Shown one piece after another: positions 1 through 6,619 of a stretch of 39,254 nt of DNA. Within the stretch, counting starts at the first letter, position 1, and the number at the start of each line of letters is the position of its first letter. A program made the translations under genes and the position numbers. Origin of the DNA: Pseudomonas sp. GM50 (GTDB lineage Bacteria > Pseudomonadota > Gammaproteobacteria > Pseudomonadales > Pseudomonadaceae); NCBI RefSeq assembly GCF_000282375.1, contig NZ_AKJK01000127.1:1-39254 (forward strand). The letters run 5' to 3'. Under the pieces are notes generated by a model. The model saw only the letters and a list, made by a program, of their open reading frames with translations, ran no database searches and had not been told where the DNA came from.

Positions 1-91
1 GGGAGGGAGCCTGCTCGCGATAGCGTCGGGTCAGTCGACATCAATGTTGAATGATCAACCGCCATCGCGAGCAGGCTCGCTCCCACAGGGG
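1..91. repeat. REP/REPIN doublet (GCCTGC class)
   Basis: Two 21-base arms, at 1-21 and 64-84, are inverted copies of each other with one mismatch; both carry the core GAGCCTGCTCGCGAT. About 42 bases separate them. The arrangement (two REP palindromes facing each other) is that of REPIN elements in Pseudomonas. The element lies just downstream of the AraC gene's stop codon and may be cut by the window edge. Confidence 0.85.
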
Positions 92-105
92 ATTTTGTGT
101 TGGCA

Positions 106-939
106 TCAACCGCGATACTGCCCCGGTGTCGCCGCCAGATGCTGTTTGAACGCACGTTGGAAATGCGCCTGGTCGGCAAACCCCGCTTCCAGCGCCACAT
201 CGGCGATCAACCTGCCGCTGCGCAGTCGATCCCGGGCGAACTGGATGCGCCGGTTGACCAGAAACGCATGGGGCGTCATGCCGTAATGCTGTTTGAACGC
301 GCGGATCAGGTAGGACGGCGACAGTTGCGCCGCCTCGCAGATGTCTTCGAGCTTGAGCATTTGCGTGCAGTTGTCGTGGATATAGTCGGCAGCCCGTTCC
401 AGCTTGAAATTGGGTTCGCGCAGCGGTTGATCGACGGGGTTGAGCCGCTGTTGCACCTCGGTGAAAAACTCCACCGCCGCGCTGTGCTTGTACAACACGT
501 CTTGCTGCGGATCGACCAATACCTCGTACAGATTCTTCAGCCCGGCGAACAGCTCGATGTCACGATTGTGGGTGATGGAGAACCGGCGAAACGCCGAGTC
601 CTGGCTGAAGCCGAGCTGATGCTGCAAATCGGTCAGCCAAGGCGTCTCGACGTACAGCATCAGGTACGACCACGGCTGGTCGTCGATCGGGTTGCAGGCA
701 TGCACATCGCCGGGGTTCATCAACACCACGGTGCCGGCACTGACCTGAAACTCCGATTGCTCGTGAATGTAGGTGCTGCGCCCGGCGGTGATCGCGCCAA
801 TGGAAAAATGCGCGTGAGAATGGCGGCTGTAGCAGACTTCGCGACCGTCGGCGATGGAACGGGCCTCGATGAAGGGCAGGGCGTCGTCGCGCCAGAAGCG
901 CGGGGCTTTGTCTGCATCTTTGGCGACGGTGTGCTTCAT
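106..939 (-). CDS. AraC family transcriptional regulator
   Basis: A 277-residue AraC/XylS-type activator. The N-terminal half (about 20-150) looks like a cupin effector-binding domain, with the histidine-rich HSHAHFSIG stretch near residue 40. The C-terminal 100 residues form the double helix-turn-helix: helix pair one around KLEDICEAAQLSPSYL, helix pair two around IADVALEAGFADQAHF, ending in the family signature TPGQYR. I chose the ATG at 939 because GAGGA lies about 7 bases upstream; an in-frame start 51 bases further up would run into the neighbouring gene. It sits 34 bases downstream of a VOC-family gene on the same strand and may be cotranscribed with it. Ligand and targets cannot be read from the sequence. 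Confidence 0.88.
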   Translation of the reverse strand: MKHTVAKDADKAPRFWRDDALPFIEARSIADGREVCYSRHSHAHFSIGAITAGRSTYIHEQSEFQVSAGTVVLMNPGDVHACNPIDDQPWSYLMLYVETPWLTDLQHQLGFSQDSAFRRFSITHNRDIELFAGLKNLYEVLVDPQQDVLYKHSAAVEFFTEVQQRLNPVDQPLREPNFKLERAADYIHDNCTQMLKLEDICEAAQLSPSYLIRAFKQHYGMTPHAFLVNRRIQFARDRLRSGRLIADVALEAGFADQAHFQRAFKQHLAATPGQYRG

Positions 940-973
940 CTCGCTGTCCTCGGCGGTTCTGCTTTGGAGTGTA

Positions 974-1477
974 TTAGTTCTCGCCGTCAAAGGCTCGTTG
1001 CAGCGTGGCGATGTCGAGTTTTTTCATTTGCAGCATTGCCGCCATGGCGCGCTGGGATTTGGCTGTGTCGGGGTCTTGCAGCATGTGCATCAGCGCCACG
1101 GGCACGATCTGCCATGACACGCCGAACTTGTCCTTGAGCCAGCCGCATTGCTGCGCCTGCACCGGCCCACCGGCAGACAGGTTACCCCAGAAGTGGTCGA
1201 CTTCTTCCTGATCCTGGCAGTTGACCTGAAACGACACTGCTTCGTTGAAGGTGAACACCGGCCCGCCATTGAGTCCGGTGAATGCATGGCCATCGAGCTC
1301 GAAACTGACAGTCATCACCGAACCTGCCGGCCGGCCATGGGTCTCCTGGCCGGCCTTGCCGTAATGGGTGATGGCGGTGATTTTCGAGTGATCGAAGATT
1401 GAGCAATAACACTTCGCCGCCGCTTCGGCTTGATCGTCGAACCACAGGCAGGGTGTGAGTTTTGGAAAGCGTTGCAT
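974..1477 (-). CDS. VOC-superfamily (PhnB / 3-demethylubiquinone-9 methyltransferase-like domain) protein
   Basis: A 167-residue cytosolic protein of the vicinal-oxygen-chelate fold, PhnB-like subgroup. The start LTPCLWFDDQAEAAAKCY, the FELDGHAFTGLNGGP segment and the WLKDKFGVSWQIVP segment near the C terminus are typical of proteins annotated as 3-demethylubiquinone-9 3-methyltransferase domain, a name that does not establish activity. The ATG at 1477 is preceded by GAGGA at a spacing of 7 bases, so the upstream in-frame start is unlikely. It lies just upstream of the AraC gene on the same strand. Substrate unknown. Confidence 0.85.
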   Translation of the reverse strand: MQRFPKLTPCLWFDDQAEAAAKCYCSIFDHSKITAITHYGKAGQETHGRPAGSVMTVSFELDGHAFTGLNGGPVFTFNEAVSFQVNCQDQEEVDHFWGNLSAGGPVQAQQCGWLKDKFGVSWQIVPVALMHMLQDPDTAKSQRAMAAMLQMKKLDIATLQRAFDGEN

Positions 1478-1573
1478 GGCGGTTGTCCTCGGCAAGTTGA
1501 GCACGCTGGATTATCAGCGTAGTCAGTCCGTCGTCCCCCGGTGGCGCCGTAGATCGACAACTCGCAAGAAATC

Positions 1574-1595
1574 GGCTGCCGATCCTTCGGCAGCC
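1574..1595 (-). terminator. hairpin downstream of the siderophore receptor
   Basis: Perfect 8-bp stem (GGCTGCCG at 1574-1581, CGGCAGCC at 1588-1595) with a 6-base loop, 13 bases after the receptor stop codon. On the minus strand it is followed by GATTTCTTG, a poor U tract, so it may be a weak terminator or an mRNA 3'-end stabilising hairpin. Confidence 0.55.
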
Positions 1596-1608
1596 ATTGA
1601 AGCAGGGC

Positions 1609-4098
1609 TCAGAAATCCCACTTGGTCGTCAGTTGCAGGCTGCGCGGTTCGCCGTAGAAACCGGTGCCGAAATTGCCCAACCCGGTGTAATAGGTCTTGT
1701 CGAACAGGTTCTTGACGTTGACGGTCGCGCTCAGGTGATCGTTGAAGCGATAGCGTGCCATCAGGTCCACCAGGTAGTAGCTGTCCTGGGTGATGCGTGA
1801 GTACTGGCCGAAGTTGACCGTGTCGGAGGGGTTGGGCTGAAACACGTTGCCGAAAAACTCGCTTTGCCAGTTCACACCGCCGCCGACGGTCAGGTTTTCC
1901 CATGCGCCGGGCAGTCGATAGGTGCTGAACACACGCACCACTTGTTCCGGGGCGGTGGTTTGCAGCACCGAGCCGTAGACGTAATCGCCTTTGGCATCGC
2001 GGGTGTGGTTGTAGGTGTAACCGGCCGACAGGTTCCAGCCTTCCATCACTTCACCGGCCAGTTCGAACTCGAAGCCTTTGGTGGTCGCGCCCTGAACGGC
2101 CGTGTACACCGACTCGGTTTCGAAGCCGCTGACGTACTGGGCGATGTTGTCCTGTTCAATGCGGAACACCGCGAAACTGGCGTTGAGGCGCCCACCGAAG
2201 TATTCGGCCTTGATGCCGGCTTCGTAGCTGTCGCCTTCCACCGGGTCGAGCAGTTGGCGCGCGGCGTCCTTGCTCATTTGCGGCTGATAGATGCTGGTGT
2301 AACTGGTGTACAGCGAATAAGTATCGTTGAGGTCGTAGATCAGCCCGGCGTAAGGGGTGACTACGCCAGTCTGGCGATAACCGTCGCGCACGTCGGGCGT
2401 GTTCGGATCGCTGTAGTCGAGGTGGTCGCTGCCCTTGAAGTCGCTGACCCGGCCGCCGAGGATCACCGACAGATTATCGGTGGGCTTGAGCCGGGTGGCC
2501 AGGTAGGCACCGGTCTGGCGCTGGACGATGTCGTTATCGCCGATGCGCGGGATGTCCGGTTTGGGGAACTCGCCACGCCAGTCAAAGACACTGCCGTCCA
2601 GGGCCGGATAGACCGAACCGTGCACCGGGATGTCCTGGCGGGCGTTCATCGACATGAAACCGGCGATCAAATCATGCTCGCGACCGAACAGGCTGAAAGG
2701 GCCGGTGAGGTTGATGTCGATGTTGTCCTGAACCTGATCGCCCTTGAACTTGCCCATATACATGAACATGCCGTTACCGGTGACCGGGTCCGGATTACCA
2801 CCGCTGGCCGAGCCGAGCAGGGTGTCGTGCTGGCGGTGTTTACGGTCGTAGCTGACTTTCAGCGTCCAGTCGTTGGCCAGTCGTTGTTCCACGGAGGCGA
2901 AAATCGTATGGTTGGTGAAGTCGCGTCGGCTCCAGTCGGTGGCCGGGTTGAAGGAGCGGGAAAAGTTGGTGCGCGAGCCGTCGCTGGAGTACATCGGGAA
3001 ACCGGTCCAGCTGGCGCCGCGCGAACGGGTATTTTGCTGGTCCATGCCGAAGGTCAGCAGGGTGTCCGGGGTCAGGTCCGCTTCGAGGATGCCGTAGGCG
3101 ATGTCCTTGGTGTTCTGGTAGTGATCCATGTAGGCGCTGCGATCCTGATAGACCCCGACGAACCGCCCGCGCACGTTGCCGCTTTCGGTCAGCGGGCCGG
3201 AAATGTCACCTTCGCTGCGATAGTTGTCCCAGGAGCCGACCGTGCCGGCGATCGATGCCTTGAATTCTTTGGTCGGGCGCTTGCGGATCAGGTTGACGGT
3301 GGCCGAGGGGTCGCCCGAACCGGTCATCAGGCCCGTTGCGCCTTTGATGATTTCCACGCGGTCGAAGGTCGCCATGTCGGTGCTGGTGGTGCCGTAATCG
3401 TAGACACCGTCGTAGTCGGTGTTGACGCCGTCGTACTGGAAATTGGTGATCGGCAGGCCTCGGCTGGAAAACTCCCAGCGTTCACTGTCGTAGTTCTGCA
3501 CGCTGATGCCGGGGGCGCGGCGCAGGGGGTCGGCGATGCTGGTGGAACCCTGGTCGTCCATTTGCTGACGGGTGATGACGGTCACCGACTGCGGTGTTTC
3601 GCGCAGGGACAGCGGCAGGCCTGTGGCCGAAGACGTCGAGCCGGTGGTGTAGGAATGAGTGTCTTCAGTGGTGGCGCCCAGCCCCTGACCGGAAATGTTC
3701 GTGGCGTCCAGTTCCAGCGCACCTTGCGAGGCCGGTACTGCTTGCAACACATAGCCGCCGTTGCCCTGGGGGTTGGCCTGCAGGCCGCTGCCTTGCAACA
3801 GTCGCTGCAACGCTTGCGAGTCGGTGTAGTCGCCATCGAGGCCGGGGCTGCGCTTGCCGGCCGCGAGGTCGTTGTGACCGGCGAGGAAGACTCCGCTCTG
3901 CTCGGCGAAGCGATTGAGTACGCTGGCCAACGGTCCCGCTGCTATCGCGTAATGGCGTGTCCGGGGGCTGGACTGTTCACTGGCGCCCGTGGTGTCTGCT
4001 TGAGCGAACGGTGCCGAAAAGCTCAGAAATGCAGCCGGGAGAGCCAGCGCCAAGGGGCGCAGGGCAAAACGAGTGCGGGTGAAGGCGTTGCGTGACAT
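1609..4098 (-). CDS. TonB-dependent siderophore receptor with signalling (STN) domain
   Basis: An 829-residue outer-membrane transducer for ferric siderophore uptake. A signal peptide (about 1-35, ending FAQA) is followed by a secretin/TonB N-terminal (STN) domain at about 50-118, starting HYAIAAGPLASVLNRFAEQS, which is present only in receptors that signal to a FecR partner. Next come the plug (SLRETPQSVTVITRQQMDDQ) and a 22-strand type barrel ending in the aromatic LTTKWDF. The plug resembles FpvA/FhuE-type receptors (hydroxamate or pyoverdine class), but the siderophore cannot be assigned. The ATG at 4098 has AGGGAA upstream. It follows the sigma/anti-sigma pair on the same strand after 106 bases, the standard order of a cell-surface signalling module. 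Confidence 0.93.
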   Translation of the reverse strand: MSRNAFTRTRFALRPLALALPAAFLSFSAPFAQADTTGASEQSSPRTRHYAIAAGPLASVLNRFAEQSGVFLAGHNDLAAGKRSPGLDGDYTDSQALQRLLQGSGLQANPQGNGGYVLQAVPASQGALELDATNISGQGLGATTEDTHSYTTGSTSSATGLPLSLRETPQSVTVITRQQMDDQGSTSIADPLRRAPGISVQNYDSERWEFSSRGLPITNFQYDGVNTDYDGVYDYGTTSTDMATFDRVEIIKGATGLMTGSGDPSATVNLIRKRPTKEFKASIAGTVGSWDNYRSEGDISGPLTESGNVRGRFVGVYQDRSAYMDHYQNTKDIAYGILEADLTPDTLLTFGMDQQNTRSRGASWTGFPMYSSDGSRTNFSRSFNPATDWSRRDFTNHTIFASVEQRLANDWTLKVSYDRKHRQHDTLLGSASGGNPDPVTGNGMFMYMGKFKGDQVQDNIDINLTGPFSLFGREHDLIAGFMSMNARQDIPVHGSVYPALDGSVFDWRGEFPKPDIPRIGDNDIVQRQTGAYLATRLKPTDNLSVILGGRVSDFKGSDHLDYSDPNTPDVRDGYRQTGVVTPYAGLIYDLNDTYSLYTSYTSIYQPQMSKDAARQLLDPVEGDSYEAGIKAEYFGGRLNASFAVFRIEQDNIAQYVSGFETESVYTAVQGATTKGFEFELAGEVMEGWNLSAGYTYNHTRDAKGDYVYGSVLQTTAPEQVVRVFSTYRLPGAWENLTVGGGVNWQSEFFGNVFQPNPSDTVNFGQYSRITQDSYYLVDLMARYRFNDHLSATVNVKNLFDKTYYTGLGNFGTGFYGEPRSLQLTTKWDF

Positions 4099-4155
4099 GG
4101 CGTTCCCTGGAATCAGTTCGATCGGCGATGTGAGGTGCTTCTGAGGGGTTAACCG

Positions 4156-4185
4156 AACGAGAAAGGCAAAAGGGAACCCATTACC
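4156..4185 (-). promoter_or_regulatory. possible FecI-type ECF promoter for the receptor
   Basis: On the minus strand, GGTAAT (4185-4180) and CGTT (4159-4156) lie about 20 bases apart in the gap between the anti-sigma gene and the receptor. They loosely resemble the GGAAAT and CGTC elements reported for iron-starvation ECF sigma factors. The match is weak and rests mainly on position. Confidence 0.28.
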
Positions 4186-4204
4186 GAAAAAGAGTTTTTT
4201 TCAC

Positions 4205-5191
4205 TCAGGCTTTCGGGCCGACGCTGACCCACCAGGCGAAGGTTTTTTGCACCCGGATCGGCAATGCCGCTTCCAGCAGGCGCAATGCCTGATCAGTGTC
4301 CTTGAGCGGGAACGAGCCCATGACCGGCAGCTCGGCGACTGCCGGGTCGCAGTGCAAATGCCCCGGACGGTAGCGATTCAATTCGTCGATCAACTGGCCC
4401 AGTGGCAGGTTGTCTGCCAGCAGCAGGCCATGGCGCCAGGCTTCCCGTGAGGGGCTGGCGGCGGTGCTCAGCGTCATTGTGCTGTCGCTGAACCCCAGTT
4501 GCCGACCGGCCTCGACAACCTGTACCGCGCCGTGGCGGGTGCGAACTTCAACCGCACCTGCATAGACGTTCAGCAACGTCTGTCGATCCTCCTGGCGAAC
4601 ACTGAAGCGGGTACCCAGCGCCCGCAGTTGTCCTTGGGCGGTTTCCACCAAAAACGGTCGACCGGGGTCCTTGGCGGTGTCGATCAACACTTCGCCGCAC
4701 TGCAACTGCAGCAAACGTTGCGTGGCATCGAAGCGGACATTCAGTGCACTGAGTGCATTCAGCCAGATCCGGCTGCCATCGTTGAGCACGGTTTCGCGGG
4801 TTTCCCCGGTGCCGGTCGCGAGGTCGGCAGTGAACCGCCCGAGCGTTTCCGGCAGCGGCGTGCCGCGCCACGCGGCCCATCCCGTCAGGCTGCCAGCGGT
4901 GAGGATCAACAGGCTCTTGAGGGTCTGGCGGCGACTGATCGGCGAGCGCCCGGTGCTGCGCAGAACCTGGCTTATGGCCTGTTGTTCGCTGTCGTGTTGC
5001 AGCGGGGTGAAGCGTTGCCCGACCCGTTCGATGTAGCGCCAGGCGTCCTGATGGTCAGTACTTTGGGCCAGCCAATCCTGCCAGCGCAGGCGTTCGTGGT
5101 CGGCTACTTGTGGGTCGTGGAGTTGCACATACCACTGAGCCGCTTGCTCGAGGCTGGTATGGCTGAGTTTTTTCAAGGGGGCGGCGGGCAT
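4205..5191 (-). CDS. FecR-type anti-sigma factor / signal transducer
   Basis: A 328-residue inner-membrane regulator relaying receptor occupancy to the adjacent sigma factor. The N-terminal cytoplasmic domain has the tryptophan pattern of FecR proteins (AAQWYVQLHDP, WQDWLAQSTDHQDAWRYIE, residues 17-55). A single hydrophobic segment follows at about 93-108, directly preceded by SRRQTLK (86-92), which fits a twin-arginine motif. The periplasmic part contains the FecR domain (about 120-215) and a C-terminal STN-like region that would contact the receptor. The ATG at 5191 lies 4 bases after the sigma-factor stop; an in-frame TTG at 5203 overlaps that stop and is the alternative start. Translational coupling with the sigma gene is likely. 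Confidence 0.88.
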   Translation of the reverse strand: MPAAPLKKLSHTSLEQAAQWYVQLHDPQVADHERLRWQDWLAQSTDHQDAWRYIERVGQRFTPLQHDSEQQAISQVLRSTGRSPISRRQTLKSLLILTAGSLTGWAAWRGTPLPETLGRFTADLATGTGETRETVLNDGSRIWLNALSALNVRFDATQRLLQLQCGEVLIDTAKDPGRPFLVETAQGQLRALGTRFSVRQEDRQTLLNVYAGAVEVRTRHGAVQVVEAGRQLGFSDSTMTLSTAASPSREAWRHGLLLADNLPLGQLIDELNRYRPGHLHCDPAVAELPVMGSFPLKDTDQALRLLEAALPIRVQKTFAWWVSVGPKA

Positions 5192-5195
5192 GGGG

Positions 5196-5720
5196 TTATT
5201 CAATCAGCAACCCATCGAGCTCGGCCTCGAGGATCGCGCAGTGCATCATGGCCTGGGCCAGGTACTTCTTGACCATGCGCTCGCTCACGCCGATTTCGCT
5301 GGCGATGAGTCGATAGGGCATGCCGTGCAGCTGAGCCAGGATAAATGCATCGCTGACTCGTTTGGGCAAGCGCTGTAGCAGGGCGTCCACTTCGTGCAGG
5401 GTCTCGACAATGATCGCCCGTTGTTCCGGTGACGGTTGCAAGTCGGGAGGGCGTGCGGCGAGGGTCTGCAGCCAGGCGTGTTCCAACTGCCGTCGACGCC
5501 AGTGATCAATGCACAAACCGCGAGCAATGGTCGCCAGGTAGGAGCGCTCTCGAACGTCACAGTCAAACGCCTGTGGCCGCTTGAGTACTCGCATGAAGGT
5601 GTCATGAGCGAGATCCGCGGCATCCATCGCGTTGCTGAGGCGTCGACGCAACAACTCGTACAGCCATTGGTGGTGGCAGGTATAGAGGTTTTGAACCGAA
5701 GAAAAGTCGGCGATTGTCAT
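5196..5720 (-). CDS. FecI-type ECF RNA polymerase sigma factor
   Basis: A 174-residue extracytoplasmic-function sigma factor of the iron-starvation group. Region 2 is visible at about 10-75 (LYELLRRRLSNAMDAADLAH, then DTFMRVLK and ATIARGLCIDHWRRR). Region 4 helix-turn-helix follows at about 110-165 (LPKRVSDAFILAQLHGMPY, IASEIGVSERMVKKYLAQAM). The ATG at 5720 gives an internal family-like start; a GTG three codons upstream (5729) is possible, and neither has a strong ribosome site. It is the first gene of the sigma, anti-sigma, receptor module. A Fur-box-like palindrome about 80 bases upstream suggests repression by iron. Confidence 0.9.
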   Translation of the reverse strand: MTIADFSSVQNLYTCHHQWLYELLRRRLSNAMDAADLAHDTFMRVLKRPQAFDCDVRERSYLATIARGLCIDHWRRRQLEHAWLQTLAARPPDLQPSPEQRAIIVETLHEVDALLQRLPKRVSDAFILAQLHGMPYRLIASEIGVSERMVKKYLAQAMMHCAILEAELDGLLIE

Positions 5721-5801
5721 TGAGAGCACACGTCCATGGCGACCGGCGTCGCGGGTGCAAATAAGAATTGGTCGCGATTAAAGCAAATGGCCGGAAGTCT
5801 C

Positions 5802-5820
5802 GCAAATGATATTGGTTTGC
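5802..5820. promoter_or_regulatory. Fur-box-like operator upstream of the FecI-type gene
   Basis: GCAAATGATATTGGTTTGC matches the classical 19-bp Fur consensus (GATAATGATAATCATTATC) at 12 of 19 positions, including the central ATGATA run, and its ends GCAAA/TTTGC are inverted. It lies 81 bases upstream of the sigma-factor ATG. Iron-dependent Fur control of such sigma genes is established in Pseudomonas; binding here is inferred. Confidence 0.55.
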
Positions 5821-5950
5821 TTTTAGGTGGTCCCAGGCCAACTTCCGATCAATCCGCGTAGCAGCGACCGGTGGTCGATGAACATGGCTTGTGGGTCAAA
5901 TTGCGCTTAGCTGTAGGGATAACCCAAGGCGCGCGTAACCCGCCGACCTT

Positions 5951-6100
5951 GTAGGAGCGAAGCTTGTGGCGAGGGGGCTTGCCCCCGTTGGACTGCGAAG
6001 CTGTCCTAAAACCTGCAATCTCGTACTGCCAAGCACACTAGTACGCACTGGATTTGCGACTGCTTCGCAGCCGAACGGGGGCAAGCCCCCTCGCCACGAG
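5951..6100. repeat. REP/REPIN doublet (GTGGCGAGGGGGCTTGCCCCC class)
   Basis: Inverted arms at 5966-5989 and 6074-6097, each 24 bases and perfectly complementary (GTGGCGAGGGGGCTTGCCCC core followed by CGTT), about 84 bases apart. The flanking GCGAAG/CTTCGC is also inverted. The same class recurs at 21291-21411 and 26150-26288. It ends 40 bases before the hydroxylase operon's first start codon. Confidence 0.88.
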
Positions 6101-6139
6101 GCGCCCCTTCAGAACACCGTGAGTCTGAGGAAACCCGCA

Positions 6140-6595
6140 ATGCTGACCCTTAATATCAATGGCAAGGACCAGGAACTGGATGTCCCCGCGGACATGCCGT
6201 TGCTCTGGGTGCTGCGCGATGTCGCGCACCTGACGGGCACCAAATTCGGTTGTGGCATGGCCCAGTGCGGCGCCTGCACCGTGCACGTCGACGGCGCGCC
6301 GCTGCGCTCCTGCATAACGCCCGCCACGGCGGTGGCTCATGGGCAGAAAATTCTCACCATTGAAGGCTTGTCCGCTGATGGCTCGCACCCGGTCCAGCAA
6401 GCCTGGGCCGAACTCGACGTGGTCCAGTGCGGTTATTGCCAGTCGGGGCAGATCATGTCGGCGGCAGCGCTGCTGGCGAAGATCCCCAAGCCCACCGACA
6501 GTGACATCGACCAGGCGCTGTCCGGCAACATTTGCCGCTGTGGCACCTACCCAAGAATCCGCGCCGCGATCAAGCGTGCCGCCGAGATCGGTTGA
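6140..6595 (+). CDS. (2Fe-2S)-binding subunit of a molybdenum hydroxylase (isoquinoline 1-oxidoreductase alpha-like)
   Basis: A 151-residue iron-sulfur electron-transfer subunit of the xanthine oxidase family. The plant-type ferredoxin domain binds the first cluster through C38, C43, C46 and C58 (FGCGMAQCGACTVHVDG). The helical domain binds the second through C97, C100, C132 and C134 (CGYC and ICRCGTYPRIRAAIK). The length matches two-subunit enzymes such as isoquinoline 1-oxidoreductase IorA. The ATG at 6140 has GAGG 9 bases upstream. The molybdopterin subunit and a cytochrome c follow on the same strand, and no FAD subunit is encoded here, so electrons probably pass to the cytochrome. The true substrate (an N-heterocycle or aldehyde) is unknown. 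Confidence 0.93.
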   Translation: MLTLNINGKDQELDVPADMPLLWVLRDVAHLTGTKFGCGMAQCGACTVHVDGAPLRSCITPATAVAHGQKILTIEGLSADGSHPVQQAWAELDVVQCGYCQSGQIMSAAALLAKIPKPTDSDIDQALSGNICRCGTYPRIRAAIKRAAEIG

Positions 6596-6619
6596 TACCA
6601 CGTCGAAGGGAGTTGACCC

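Larger units (their letters stand above)
5721..6139. other. intergenic region between the iron-signalling module and the molybdenum hydroxylase operon
   Basis: About 420 bases without a gene between two divergent units. It holds a Fur-box-like site (5802-5820) on the sigma-factor side and a REP doublet (5951-6100) on the hydroxylase side. Between 5830 and 5950 I see nothing recognisable. The open frame running through the REP into the hydroxylase gene is not credible as coding. Confidence 0.7.

Noticed and set aside
1864..4095. 743-codon plus-strand frame opposite the siderophore receptor
   Set aside because: It is a shadow of the receptor gene; its translation is rich in Val, Gly and Arg without family motifs.
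5966..6139. N-terminal extension of the 2Fe-2S subunit
   Set aside because: The extension would be encoded by the REP doublet. The ATG at 6140 has a ribosome site and gives the family's usual N terminus.
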